Positions 36,138-44,832 of a stretch of 64,000 bases of DNA are shown in pieces (the first letter of the stretch is position 1; the number at the start of each line of letters is the position of its first letter). A model generated the notes under the pieces. It did no database searches. It was not told the DNA's origin and was given only the letters and a program-made list of their open reading frames with translations. The stretch is from NCBI RefSeq assembly GCF_002934365.1, contig NZ_PTIY01000018.1:1-64000 (forward strand), written 5' to 3'. Position numbers and translations under genes: made by a program. This stretch comes from Methylobacter tundripaludum. GTDB taxonomy: Bacteria > Pseudomonadota > Gammaproteobacteria > Methylococcales > Methylomonadaceae.

Positions 36138-36953
36138 TTACCCCTTGATTAATATTGTGTTAGTAAAATATTTCACGATTTCATAAATCGCGTCTGTAGG
36201 TTTTGAACCTGTCTTGGCCTCGACATGAAAATAATTCCGATAACAAGGGCTGGGCAAATGTTCAAAAACGATGTGCTCACCTAGCTTAAGCTGCAAATGC
36301 TTAGTACAGGATTCACGGCAATCTAAAGTCTGTTCGCATACAAAACAAACAATGGGCATGGAAGGATACTGCTTGGCGAGTTGAGTATAGATGCTATCGT
36401 CAGATAACTGTTCACAGCGCTGCCAAGTCGTTTTTTGAATGTCTTGTCCGACATCGACAATCGCAAATTGATCACTATTGCTTTGATCTGTTACCACATA
36501 GTAAAACCATAAAACCGGCTTAGCAAAAAAACGAATTTCATCAGCTCCGAGTGTGGGCGCAATTTGATTAAAGTCGCGTTTAATAGCGATACTAAGCAGC
36601 GGCTCGTTATCATTAGGCCTAGTCAAAAAGCCTTGCTGAGGATTAGCTGTAAGCCCTTGCCAACCCAGTGAATTAGAAAGCTCAAGACGCTGATCGGAAT
36701 ACAAGGCAAAATCGTTGTTTTGCAGATTAAGATCGAAAGATAGCTGGCTGTTGTCAGCAAAACGAATCAGAGGTTGTTGGTTATCGAGCGGTACATAAAC
36801 CGTCAAACCGTAAGGATCGGGTTTAACAACACAGCGATGATTGTTCAGTAAACTTGCGGTTTGAGCATCGGCAGTAATGGAAAAATCAGGGCATTCGCCA
36901 CGGTCATAGAAAGAATGCATTAGCTTAATCATGACCAATGGCGAATAATTCAT
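36138..36953 (-). CDS. Unassigned eCIS operon protein
   Basis: A 271-residue soluble protein whose start overlaps the stop of the cap gene by 4 bases. I recognise no domain. It is rich in aromatic residues and has four cysteines in a cluster (CFVCEQTLDCRESC) near residue 210, which could bind metal. Its place between cap and sheath genes suggests a structural or assembly part of the particle. Confidence 0.65.
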   Translation of the reverse strand: MNYSPLVMIKLMHSFYDRGECPDFSITADAQTASLLNNHRCVVKPDPYGLTVYVPLDNQQPLIRFADNSQLSFDLNLQNNDFALYSDQRLELSNSLGWQGLTANPQQGFLTRPNDNEPLLSIAIKRDFNQIAPTLGADEIRFFAKPVLWFYYVVTDQSNSDQFAIVDVGQDIQKTTWQRCEQLSDDSIYTQLAKQYPSMPIVCFVCEQTLDCRESCTKHLQLKLGEHIVFEHLPSPCYRNYFHVEAKTGSKPTDAIYEIVKYFTNTILIKG

Positions 36954-37534
36954 AACCGCTCCTGATTAAGGATAATTTCGCTAATATCGGCTGCCGGCAT
37001 TCCTCCGTCGTCAACAAAAGTGAGGGCTTTTACCTTATAAACCAGCGAGGGCAAATAGCTGCTTCGTAAAATCCCCCATAACTCATTTTGTTGCGTGGTC
37101 GTGAGGGTATTAAGCTCTAACACCAGATGATCGATAGGATTGCCTAACTCGGGTGCATTTTGCCGATCCAAATAATGATTAGCTTGAAAATAGCTGAGAA
37201 TCATAGAAAGGTAGTGCAGGCTTTGTTCATAGTCCTTAAATTTGGCTACGAACAGGATATGGAGGTTGATATTGATCTCAGGACTCACTTTACGCGTTGA
37301 TCCATCATCAGCCACTCGTACATAATTATCGGCCTGCCGGTTAATGACGTCTCGTTCAATGTTAAACAACAGCAACGATACTGCGCCGAGCTTAAAACTC
37401 GTAGAATCCGGTTTTTGGTCGCCATCGACAAAAACCACTTTATCTTCTCCCGCATCGGCGAGGCCAGCTCCCGATAGCGAATGAAAATGCGCGTTAAGGC
37501 GATTTTTCAGAAAAACCAATACGTCTGCAATCAT
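36950..37534 (-). CDS. eCIS cap protein, DUF4255 (Afp16/Pvc16-like)
   Basis: A 194-residue protein starting MIADVLVFLKNRLNAHFHSL. Key features are a VSLLLFNIERDVINR stretch near residue 55, a NINLHILFVAKFKDYEQSLH stretch near 90, and LVLELNTLTTTQQNELWGIL near 135. Together these mark the DUF4255 family, the tube-terminating cap of Afp16 type. The cap stops tube and sheath growth at the far end. It is the first gene of the operon; the next gene overlaps by 4 bases. Confidence 0.9.
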   Translation of the reverse strand: MIADVLVFLKNRLNAHFHSLSGAGLADAGEDKVVFVDGDQKPDSTSFKLGAVSLLLFNIERDVINRQADNYVRVADDGSTRKVSPEININLHILFVAKFKDYEQSLHYLSMILSYFQANHYLDRQNAPELGNPIDHLVLELNTLTTTQQNELWGILRSSYLPSLVYKVKALTFVDDGGMPAADISEIILNQERL

Positions 37535-38057
37535 GTTAGTAAACTGCTATTCAATACTTAAAAAGAAAAACCAGCCAGCAATCACATCCAAAGAAAGAAC
37601 AAATTGATATCTTTCAACATAGATAAAAACCAGGATACCTTGCTGACATTACAATTTCAGACATTCGAAAGGCCACGCAATGTGATGACGTAAGCACACC
37701 CCAAGACTAACCTATCTTATAAGCCGCTAAAACTATTCACCCCATCAATCTAAAAGCATGAACGCAGAGAGCTCATAAAATTTGAGCCCTAACATATAAC
37801 ATATGCGCATTAAATGCAACATTGCAACTCACTTATTCTGTTAACGTTAAAGCACCCAATAATTCCTCTGCCACCGGTACTCTTTAAGCGTTCTCAGCAT
37901 TGTTGCTCGTGAATTCATAAAAAAATTCCAGTGACGGATTTCGATTTTCGTGACAGACTCATCAAAGTATATTTCGGCTTATCTGTTCTCCCGCTGCCGT
38001 AAAATTATCGGTTTATTGCGTAGATAGGATTCATTCATATAACCATAATTTAAAACT
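37535..38057. other. Divergent intergenic region ahead of the eCIS operon
   Basis: A 523-base A/T-rich stretch between the first eCIS gene (leftward) and thpR (rightward). It must contain the promoters for both, but I see no convincing -35/-10 pair or sigma-54 site for the eCIS operon. No tRNA or attachment site is seen at this island boundary. No gene is supported. Confidence 0.5.
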
Positions 38058-38597
38058 ATGCCAGATACGTCAAGATTGTTTTTCGCCTTATGGCCTGACG
38101 ATGAAACCCGGCAAACGCTGACGTGTTTAAAACGATCTCTCCCGTCCAAAGATTTCAAATGGGTACAGCCGCACAACCTGCATGTAACGTTAGTGTTTTT
38201 AGGCCATGTTGACCCAGCCACTGAATTATCGATTAAACAGTCCGTCAACGACATTAGCGCCCAACCTTTTGCACTGACTTTCGACAGCTTAAGTTATTGG
38301 AGTAAACCCAGAGTTTTATGTTTATCCTGCAAGCAAGTTGCGCCGGAAGCGGCAAAGTTGGCAGCCGAATTAGACATTCGTGTTCGCGCCAACGGTCTGC
38401 CCACCGATAGCCGGCCCTATATCCCTCACATCACTCTGGCGCGGCATGCCTGCCATTTACCGGACATCAAATTTGAACCTATAGCTTGGCGAGCCGAAGC
38501 TTTTTGCCTTGTTGAATCCTGTAGTGAAGCGGGTGGCGTCCGTTATAAAGTGATACAGCAATGGCCTTTTATAAACCCAACCGCTAATCTTGATTAA
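38058..38597 (+). CDS. thpR: RNA 2',3'-cyclic phosphodiesterase
   Basis: A 179-residue 2H phosphoesterase. The two catalytic HxTx motifs are both present: HVTLVFLG near residue 41 and HITLARH near 125. Length and spacing fit ThpR/LigT. The enzyme opens 2',3'-cyclic phosphates on RNA ends in the cytoplasm. It converges with xseA, the two stop regions overlapping by 14 bases. It is the first housekeeping gene right of the island. Confidence 0.9.
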   Translation: MPDTSRLFFALWPDDETRQTLTCLKRSLPSKDFKWVQPHNLHVTLVFLGHVDPATELSIKQSVNDISAQPFALTFDSLSYWSKPRVLCLSCKQVAPEAAKLAAELDIRVRANGLPTDSRPYIPHITLARHACHLPDIKFEPIAWRAEAFCLVESCSEAGGVRYKVIQQWPFINPTANLD

Positions 38598-39948
38598 TAT
38601 TTTTAATTTGACTGGTGAACCGGCCTTGCGCAAGACGGGTTTCCACAATATCGCCCAGTTTAAGCTGCTCGGTAGAGCGGATGATTTCCCCGGAAGACGG
38701 CCGAATTGCCATGGCATAACCCCGGTTTAACGTTGCCAGCGGACTGACTGCATGCAAAGTCTGGCTGGAGTTTAATAAGCGCTGCTTAAGCTGCTCCAAC
38801 TTATGTGTGGCAGCGAAAGCCAGGCGTTTACTCAAAAAATCCTGCCGTTGTTTATGGCTGTTGATGATTACCGCAGGATTATGTTGCCATAATTTGGCGG
38901 ATTTTGCCTCAATACTGGCCGTCATATGGCGGATTTTGGTATGTATGCCTAGCGTAAGTCTAGCCTCCAGCTCCTCCATACGCTGCGCGTTTCTTGCCAG
39001 TTTCTGTCCGGGATGCTGCTGTTGTAAGCGCTGACTCAGCCAATCCAGCGTTTGCTGTTTTTGATTCAACTTGCGTTGCAGTTGCTGTTGCAGCCGCGAT
39101 TCCAGATAAATGAATCGGGACAACCATTGCTGCTGATCAGGGCTGACATGCTCTGCGGCCGCCGAAGGCGTTGCTGCGCGCAAATCGGCGACAAAATCGG
39201 CAATGGTAAAATCGGTTTCGTGCCCGACGGCTGAAATGATCGGAATTTCGCTGTCATAAATAGCTCTGGCAACAAGCTCTTCATTGAATGCCCAGAGATC
39301 TTCCAGCGACCCGCCGCCCCGCCCAACAATGATAACGTCACATTGCTTAAGCCGGTTGGCCGTGGCTATCGCCCCGGCAATCTCAATTTTGGCGTTATCG
39401 CCCTGCACTGCAACCGGGTAAACAATCACAGGTATCGCCGCAAAACGCCGCCGCAACACGGTCAGTATGTCTCTGATGGCCGCACCTGACGGCGAGGTGA
39501 TCACGCCAATGGCTCTAGGCAACGTGGGCAGAGGTTGTTTATGCGCGGCATCGAACAGACCTTGTTCCGACAGCTTTAGTTTCAACGCATCAAATGCCCT
39601 GCGTAAAGCCCCGTCACCGGCTTCCTCAATATGTTCAACAATAAGTTGGTAGTCGCCTCGGGGCTCGTACAGACTGACTTGCGCCCTGACCACAACCTGT
39701 TTGCCGTTTTCCGGCTTAAACGCCAACCGGCGCAGCTGGGTGCGGAACATGGCGCAACGGACCTGAGCATTAGCATCCTTCAGCGAAAAATAAAGATGAC
39801 CTGAAGAAGGTTGCGTTGCGTTGGATATTTCACCCTCCACCAACACCGACAGGAAGTGCTCGGCAAGTAATTGGCTGGTTTCACGGTTCAGCTGAGTAAC
39901 GGTGATTATGTCGCGCCGGATGGACGCTGATGCACGGGTTATAGCCAT
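38584..39948 (-). CDS. xseA: Exodeoxyribonuclease VII large subunit
   Basis: A 454-residue protein of normal XseA length. The N-terminal OB-fold domain (EGEISNATQPSSGHLYFSLK) is followed by the catalytic domain with GVITSPSGAAIRDIL and DVIIVGRGGGSLEDLWAFNE, and a long helical arm. The end has the family motif LNRGYAMA. With XseB it degrades single-stranded DNA from both ends. XseB is not in the window. It overlaps thpR tail to tail. Confidence 0.95.
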   Translation of the reverse strand: MAITRASASIRRDIITVTQLNRETSQLLAEHFLSVLVEGEISNATQPSSGHLYFSLKDANAQVRCAMFRTQLRRLAFKPENGKQVVVRAQVSLYEPRGDYQLIVEHIEEAGDGALRRAFDALKLKLSEQGLFDAAHKQPLPTLPRAIGVITSPSGAAIRDILTVLRRRFAAIPVIVYPVAVQGDNAKIEIAGAIATANRLKQCDVIIVGRGGGSLEDLWAFNEELVARAIYDSEIPIISAVGHETDFTIADFVADLRAATPSAAAEHVSPDQQQWLSRFIYLESRLQQQLQRKLNQKQQTLDWLSQRLQQQHPGQKLARNAQRMEELEARLTLGIHTKIRHMTASIEAKSAKLWQHNPAVIINSHKQRQDFLSKRLAFAATHKLEQLKQRLLNSSQTLHAVSPLATLNRGYAMAIRPSSGEIIRSTEQLKLGDIVETRLAQGRFTSQIKNINQD

Positions 39949-39975
39949 TTAAATGTATTTTGTATTGTAGGAAGC

Positions 39976-40713
39976 TTATGCCCGTTCGCTCTTTTTTTGT
40001 ATGCTCTCTCGTTGAAGCTGATTGATATAGCGCTGAACGGTTGATTCAAATACCGGCGTTATCTTGGTAAAAACACAGCCTATTTTTTGAATTTTGAGTG
40101 AATCGATTTTCTCGGGGTTAATGATGAGCTTAGAGCAGACCTTAAATGAGATAGCATCCTCACCTGTTTCCGAAAGTACAAGCTTGCACTGTTCAAATTG
40201 TGTGCCGGGGAGCATCAAATCGGATATTTCAGCGGACGTATTAAGGAGGGAAAACCCCGTCAGACTGATATCGTACAATATTAAATTAACGGTTTTTTGC
40301 TCGTCCAATGCCAACTGGCAATAGCTGCCTTTTGAACGCGGCGACTTTATCCGAAAGAACTCTCTGCGCTGCATCCAAAAGATTGATTCAGGAATTGGCA
40401 TAGCAAAAGCCGGGTCCCCCTTATAAAGGATAGGCTCCAGCTTGCTTCCTCTAAAAGAGCACTTAATGCCAGCAAAATCGGCTTCGAAAACAATTCGGGT
40501 AGCCTTGATAAGCTGTTGATTTAATTCTTCTTTAGGGCCATAATCAAAAATCAGGGCATTATTTGCTTCATCAATCTCGAGTATTGCGGTAAGAAAAAAT
40601 GCTTGGCCTTCGCCAAAACGAACGCTCACCAAGCATTTGTTCTTAATCAATACAGATAAATTATGGATTATTTGCCTTGGATTGTAGATTGAAAAAGAGG
40701 AGGCTTCGCTCAT
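39976..40713 (-). CDS. YcgR-like PilZ domain protein, copy 1
   Basis: A 245-residue protein with an N-terminal YcgR-like domain (about 1-115) and a C-terminal PilZ domain. The c-di-GMP motifs are intact: QRREFFRIKSP (RxxxR) near residue 115 and DISLTGFSLL (DxSxxG) near 150. Such proteins link c-di-GMP to motility or surface functions, for example as a flagellar brake. A close paralogue lies upstream on the same strand. No motility gene is nearby, so the partner is unknown. Confidence 0.85.
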   Translation of the reverse strand: MSEASSFSIYNPRQIIHNLSVLIKNKCLVSVRFGEGQAFFLTAILEIDEANNALIFDYGPKEELNQQLIKATRIVFEADFAGIKCSFRGSKLEPILYKGDPAFAMPIPESIFWMQRREFFRIKSPRSKGSYCQLALDEQKTVNLILYDISLTGFSLLNTSAEISDLMLPGTQFEQCKLVLSETGEDAISFKVCSKLIINPEKIDSLKIQKIGCVFTKITPVFESTVQRYINQLQRESIQKKSERA

Positions 40714-40836
40714 TAGTAATGGCCATGTGGTTTTTGCCGGCTACAGGACGAAGTAACGTGTAGCCGTAAATATCTTGCATTGTGAAAAAAATTAATTTTC
40801 ACTCTCGGTGAATGTTAGTACGGTTCTTATTGCTCA

Positions 40837-41556
40837 TTACTCTTTCTGTAAGTCTTCCCGTTGAATCTGCTGCATATATCGCTGAATAACTTCTTCAACC
40901 GGTCGTGTTAACTTGACAAACCTACAACCTATTTTTTGAATCTTCTGTAATTTGTCAGGGTTGATTATGTATTTAGCGCAGACTTCAAAAGAAACCAGAC
41001 CCTCACCCGCATCAGCAAGTACGAGCTTGCCTTGCGTAATTATTTCGCCAGGTATCATCAGTTCCGAAACTTCTTTGGAAACATTAAGCATTGCGAAACC
41101 AGTAAGACTGATATCGTACAATTTAAGGTTGACGGGTTTATTGCCTTCCATTAGCAACTGGCAATAACTGGATTTCGAAAGCGGCGATTTTACCCTAAAA
41201 TACTCTCTACGCTGCATCCAAAAGAGCGATTTAGGGATAGGCATACTGAATGCGGGCTCCCCTTTATGGGTGATTTTTTTTAGCCCCGTACCCACGAAAG
41301 AAACTTTAATGCCGGTATAATCGGCATCAAACGAGATTTTACCGGCATTAAGTATGCGTTGATTTAAATCTTCCTTGGGACCGTAATCTAAAATCAGTGT
41401 GTTATTTTTTTCATCGATACCAAGCAATGCGGTGATATAGGATTCATTATTTGTCCCAAAACGAGCACTAAGCAGGCATTTATTTTTCACCATCAATGAT
41501 AAATGGCTGATTATTTGCTTTGTATTTTGGATCGCAAAAGAAGATATGTCGTTCAT
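40837..41556 (-). CDS. YcgR-like PilZ domain protein, copy 2
   Basis: A 239-residue paralogue of the 39976-40713 protein, similar over the entire length (IPKSLFWMQRREYFRVKSP against IPESIFWMQRREFFRIKSP). The RxxxR and DISLTG motifs are intact, so it should bind c-di-GMP. The copies are separated by 123 bases and appear to result from tandem duplication. It would be transcribed first. Confidence 0.85.
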   Translation of the reverse strand: MNDISSFAIQNTKQIISHLSLMVKNKCLLSARFGTNNESYITALLGIDEKNNTLILDYGPKEDLNQRILNAGKISFDADYTGIKVSFVGTGLKKITHKGEPAFSMPIPKSLFWMQRREYFRVKSPLSKSSYCQLLMEGNKPVNLKLYDISLTGFAMLNVSKEVSELMIPGEIITQGKLVLADAGEGLVSFEVCAKYIINPDKLQKIQKIGCRFVKLTRPVEEVIQRYMQQIQREDLQKE

Positions 41557-41826
41557 TTATATGTGTTAATTAGTTAGTAATTATTTTGCATTAAGCGCAA
41601 ATCATTACGCATACATAAAAACTCACCGTTTCTGTAAACCCCTTGTCAACCTTTCAGCCTATCAAGCTCAATGAATTATGCAAAGCCGGTGTATTCAGTT
41701 GAATCCTCAGCTTATCGTTTATTTTTTGAGGTTTATGTGGATTGGTTCATCCAAAATGTTTTTAAATACTGCTAAGTCCAATATATTGTAAAATATTTAC
41801 TATTCAAGTACAAATAGGGGTGTCGT

Positions 41827-42147
41827 GTGGCGTGGTTGCTTTTGTTTTCCGCCGGAGTTTCGGAAATAGTATTCGCTTTAAGTCTAAAATACAATCAAGG
41901 CTTTACCAAGCTGTGGCCGAGCATCATAACGATGGTGTCCGGAGGTTGTAGTTTTTATTTACTAATGCTGGCAATTAAAACTTTACCGCTGGGAACCGCA
42001 TATGCCGTTTGGACGGGCATGGGAGCAGTCGGAGTAGCTATCTTGGGTATTATCCTTTTTAAAGAATCCGCCGAGCTGTATCGACTATTATCAATTACGC
42101 TGGTAATTGCTGGGATTATCGGCCTCAAATTAACTGACAATTCTTAG
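41827..42147 (+). CDS. Small multidrug resistance (SMR/SugE-type) transporter
   Basis: A 106-residue inner-membrane protein with four hydrophobic helices and the family hallmarks: a glutamate in the first helix (SEIVFALSLKY), then LPLGTAYAVWTGMGAVG. It starts at GTG. The WTGMGAVG pattern fits the SugE/guanidinium-exporter branch more than EmrE. No guanidine riboswitch was seen upstream. Its last base overlaps the GTG of the next gene, so it is co-transcribed with the TusB/DsrC-like pair. Confidence 0.82.
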   Translation: MAWLLLFSAGVSEIVFALSLKYNQGFTKLWPSIITMVSGGCSFYLLMLAIKTLPLGTAYAVWTGMGAVGVAILGIILFKESAELYRLLSITLVIAGIIGLKLTDNS

Positions 42148-42437
42148 TGCTGCACCTTATTTTTCAACCATCGATTGAAGCCGCCATTCTAAAACGCATT
42201 GATACAGGGGATGTTGCAGTGTTTCTTGACAACGCAGTCTTGCGGACCTTACAAAATAGCGACATCAGCAGCCTATTAACGCAACAGCTAGCCGGCAACC
42301 GTCTTTGTGTATTGTTAGATGATATTACCGTGCGCGGAATCATCCCTAATGAGCTAGTAAAAGGCATCGAGGTGATAGATTACGCCGGTCTGGTTGAGTT
42401 GACCGCCAATAATCCGGTTATTCAGTCATGGTCGTAA
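42147..42437 (+). CDS. TusB/DsrH-like sulfur relay protein
   Basis: A 96-residue protein of the DsrH/TusB family, with VAVFLDNAVLRTL early and DDITVRGI in the centre. In E. coli, TusB forms a complex with TusC and TusD and hands sulfur to TusE for 2-thiolation of tRNA uridine 34. The GTG start overlaps the stop of the SMR gene. TusC and TusD are not in this window, so the complex would need them from elsewhere. Confidence 0.72.
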   Translation: MLHLIFQPSIEAAILKRIDTGDVAVFLDNAVLRTLQNSDISSLLTQQLAGNRLCVLLDDITVRGIIPNELVKGIEVIDYAGLVELTANNPVIQSWS

Positions 42438-42760
42438 CAAATCGGGATTTACCGCTGGAAACGACCGATCAGGGTTTTTTGATCAATCCGGCAGACTGGG
42501 ATGAAAATATCGCGCAACAACTGGCCGAATTAAATAATATCGCCCTAACCGCTGAACACTGGGAAATTATTTTGTTTGTCCGGCATTATTATCAGCAGTT
42601 TAAGCATTTACCCAATGCGCGGGTCTTTACTAAAGCGATTGCCAAGGAACTGGGCGAAGCAAAGGGTAACAGTCGCTATTTACATAAATTATTTCCCGAC
42701 GGTCCGTTAAAATACTCATGCAAGCTGGCCGGTTTGCCTAAACCGCCCACCTGTTTATAG
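42428..42760 (+). CDS. DsrC/TusE-family sulfur carrier with two C-terminal cysteines
   Basis: A 110-residue DsrC/TusE protein. The centre has LTAEHWEIILFVRHYYQQF and the C terminus ends YSCKLAGLPKPPTCL. The penultimate cysteine is the sulfur-carrying residue of the family, and a second cysteine sits 11 residues before it. From memory of the family, TusE proteins lack that second cysteine and DsrC proteins have both. It overlaps the TusB-like gene by 10 bases. Confidence 0.85.
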   Translation: MVVTNRDLPLETTDQGFLINPADWDENIAQQLAELNNIALTAEHWEIILFVRHYYQQFKHLPNARVFTKAIAKELGEAKGNSRYLHKLFPDGPLKYSCKLAGLPKPPTCL

Positions 42761-42868
42761 CAGCTCCTCATGCGCATCAACTAGAGTACTTAATTCACCG
42801 CGAAGGCGCGAAGAAATAAAACTTCGGTTTCTTCACGGTAATTGCTTGAAAGCGGATTGTCATAATCC

Positions 42869-43261
42869 CTACCCTTGCTTAAACCGGTGAATCAAGCGCC
42901 TTTCTTTTTTGTTCGGTTTATGATCCTTGGCGCTAAAATCGAACAATTCCCGCTGCTCACGGTTTTGAATGATTTGTTGCTCCCGTTTGGCGAGGCTTTC
43001 AGGACTCTCCTCGTAAAGCAAAACCGCTTCTTTAGCCGAGCGCCGTTGGCCGTTAATGCCGGCAATCCTGATATCCCACCGATAATTGTCTTTGCTGATA
43101 GAGAGCGCAACGCCGGTTTTGACCTCTTTTCCGGGCTTCGCGCGCTGGTCGTTGACATGAACTTTCCCGCCCGAAATAGCCTCAGCGGCCAATTTCCGCG
43201 TTTTAAAAAAACGCGCCGTCCATAACCATTTATCCAGGCGGATCACTTCCGGTTCGGACAT
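42869..43261 (-). CDS. hslR: Heat shock protein 15, S4 RNA-binding domain
   Basis: A 130-residue protein. The S4 domain begins IRLDKWLWTARFFKTRKLAA and continues GGKVHVNDQRAKPGKEV. The lysine/arginine-rich tail (KPNKKERRLIHRF) is typical of Hsp15, which binds free 50S subunits carrying a nascent chain and helps ribosome recycling. The rhodanese gene starts upstream on the same strand and ends directly at its start codon. Confidence 0.9.
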   Translation of the reverse strand: MSEPEVIRLDKWLWTARFFKTRKLAAEAISGGKVHVNDQRAKPGKEVKTGVALSISKDNYRWDIRIAGINGQRRSAKEAVLLYEESPESLAKREQQIIQNREQRELFDFSAKDHKPNKKERRLIHRFKQG

Positions 43262-43621
43262 TTAAACTATTTCATTACCGCTTTCAGCCCAAGCTTTAAA
43301 TCCGCCCGCCATGCTGACAGCATTATTGAAACCCATCTTGTTTAATACTTCCGCAGCCAATGCGGAACGGCCGCCGGTTTGGCAATAAACGATGATATGG
43401 GCGTCTTGTTTATCCTGAAAATCGGGATGCGCGCCGATTTTAAACTCCAATACGCCGCGAGGTATGTTAAACGCTCCCGGCAAGTGACCTGCGGTGTACT
43501 CTGCCGGTTCCCTGACATCCATGACGAGGCTTGCTCCCAGGGCTTTTTTGGCGTCATCAATATCAATCTCAACAATATGCTGTTTGGCTTGAGCAACAAG
43601 ATCCATTGCGGTAAGTGTCAT
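43262..43621 (-). CDS. Single-domain rhodanese
   Basis: A 119-residue protein with one rhodanese domain. MDVREPAEYTAGHLPGAFNI is the usual substrate-entry segment and VYCQTGGRSALAAE holds the catalytic cysteine loop. It can accept and pass on sulfane sulfur. The stop directly precedes the hslR start codon, so the two are translated from one message. A role in sulfur supply to the nearby Dsr/Tus-like proteins is possible but not shown. Confidence 0.88.
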   Translation of the reverse strand: MTLTAMDLVAQAKQHIVEIDIDDAKKALGASLVMDVREPAEYTAGHLPGAFNIPRGVLEFKIGAHPDFQDKQDAHIIVYCQTGGRSALAAEVLNKMGFNNAVSMAGGFKAWAESGNEIV

Positions 43622-43848
43622 AATTATCTCTGGAAAAATAAAAAATAATGTTAGCCATAATGAAGGGCCGGTTTATTTGGGCCCGCCATTATCAGCGTAA
43701 GGTTAGTTGTACGGCGGCTATTTTAGATAAAAACGGTGATTTTTGTCTTTAATTTTCATCCAGACTTACGACTAAACAGGCATTGATACGCAAAAAAAGA
43801 AGAGCCGGGACGGACGACCGCCGAAGCAGCCGCCCATAACAGGTGAAA

Positions 43849-44796
43849 TTAGTTGATGTGCTTTTTTAATTCTTTGGGTAAAGAAAACACCACTTTTTCC
43901 TCGATACCTTGAATCTCAATAGCCGATTGTCCACCCCACTGTTTTAACTGATCAATAACTTCCTGAACCAGTACTTCAGGCGCGGAAGCGCCGGCGGTGA
44001 CACCCACCACTGCGATGCCGTCAAACCAGTTTTTCTGCATATCTTTTGCAGTATCAATCAGGTAAGCCCGTTTACCCAGCTGCTCGGCAATTTCGCGCAA
44101 CCGGTTGGAGTTTGAACTGTTGGGCGAACCAACCACGAGGATAATATCAGCTGTTTTGGCTAATTCATGAACCGCGTCCTGACGGTTTTGCGTGGCGTAG
44201 CAGATGTCGTCTTTTTTCTGTTCCTGTATGGCCTTGAAGCGCGCCCTTAAAGCATCGACCATAATCTTGGTATCCGTCATCGACAAGGTGGTTTGCGTAA
44301 CATAAGCCAAGTCATCGGGGTTTTTTACCTTCAGATTTTTAACGTCTTCCGGGGTTTCTACCAAGTATATGCCGCCATTGTCCGTACCTCTTTCATATTG
44401 CCCCATCGTACCTTCAACTTCAGGGTGTCCGGCATGACCGATCAGGATGACTTCACGATTCTCTTTGGCATGTTTGGCGACCTGCAAATGGACTTTGGTG
44501 ACCAGCGGGCAGGTAGCGTCGAAAACCGTTAAATTACGCTCCTTGGCTTCCTGCTGTACTTGTTTGGAAACGCCGTGAGCGCTGAAGATCAGATAAGAAC
44601 CGACCGGTACGTCGGTTAAATCTTCAATGAAGATTGCGCCTTTTTCTTTAAGGCCGTCAACAACCGTGCGATTGTGAACAACTTCGTGACGAACGTAAAT
44701 GGGGGCGCCGAAAGCCTGGATGGCCTGGTCAACAATTTCAATAGCCCGGTCTACACCGGCACAGAATCCACGAGGGTTGGCGAGTACAATTTGCAT
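43849..44796 (-). CDS. ispH: 4-hydroxy-3-methylbut-2-enyl diphosphate reductase
   Basis: A 315-residue IspH of normal length. The three cysteines that hold the iron-sulfur cluster appear in [23 protein letters not shown] and [11 protein letters not shown]. The enzyme makes IPP and DMAPP in the last step of the MEP isoprenoid pathway. The start ATG 44796 lies 36 bases downstream of rraA on the same strand. Confidence 0.96.
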   Translation of the reverse strand: MQIVLANPRGFCAGVDRAIEIVDQAIQAFGAPIYVRHEVVHNRTVVDGLKEKGAIFIEDLTDVPVGSYLIFSAHGVSKQVQQEAKERNLTVFDATCPLVTKVHLQVAKHAKENREVILIGHAGHPEVEGTMGQYERGTDNGGIYLVETPEDVKNLKVKNPDDLAYVTQTTLSMTDTKIMVDALRARFKAIQEQKKDDICYATQNRQDAVHELAKTADIILVVGSPNSSNSNRLREIAEQLGKRAYLIDTAKDMQKNWFDGIAVVGVTAGASAPEVLVQEVIDQLKQWGGQSAIEIQGIEEKVVFSLPKELKKHIN

Positions 44797-44832
44797 ATCT
44801 TGACTTCTTTACTAGGTTAATTTGGAGTTATT

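Noticed and set aside
15270-37534. Interpretation of the operon as a defective tailed prophage or R-type pyocin
   Set aside because: No capsid, terminase, integrase or lysis gene is present, while the AAA+ ATPase, DUF4255 cap, DUF5908 protein and DUF4157 cargo are eCIS hallmarks.
15270-37534. Type VI secretion system
   Set aside because: No membrane complex (TssJLM), no ClpV-type ATPase and no TssB/TssC pair; the single full-length sheath is of the phage/eCIS type.
37535-38057. Sigma-54 or sigma-70 promoter for the eCIS operon
   Set aside because: Candidate GG...GC pairs have the wrong spacing (8 instead of 10), and TTGAAA-type -35 boxes lack a partner -10.
41560-41826. Guanidine-type riboswitch ahead of the SMR transporter
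   Set aside because: No tandem ACGR hairpins or ykkC-like core could be found.
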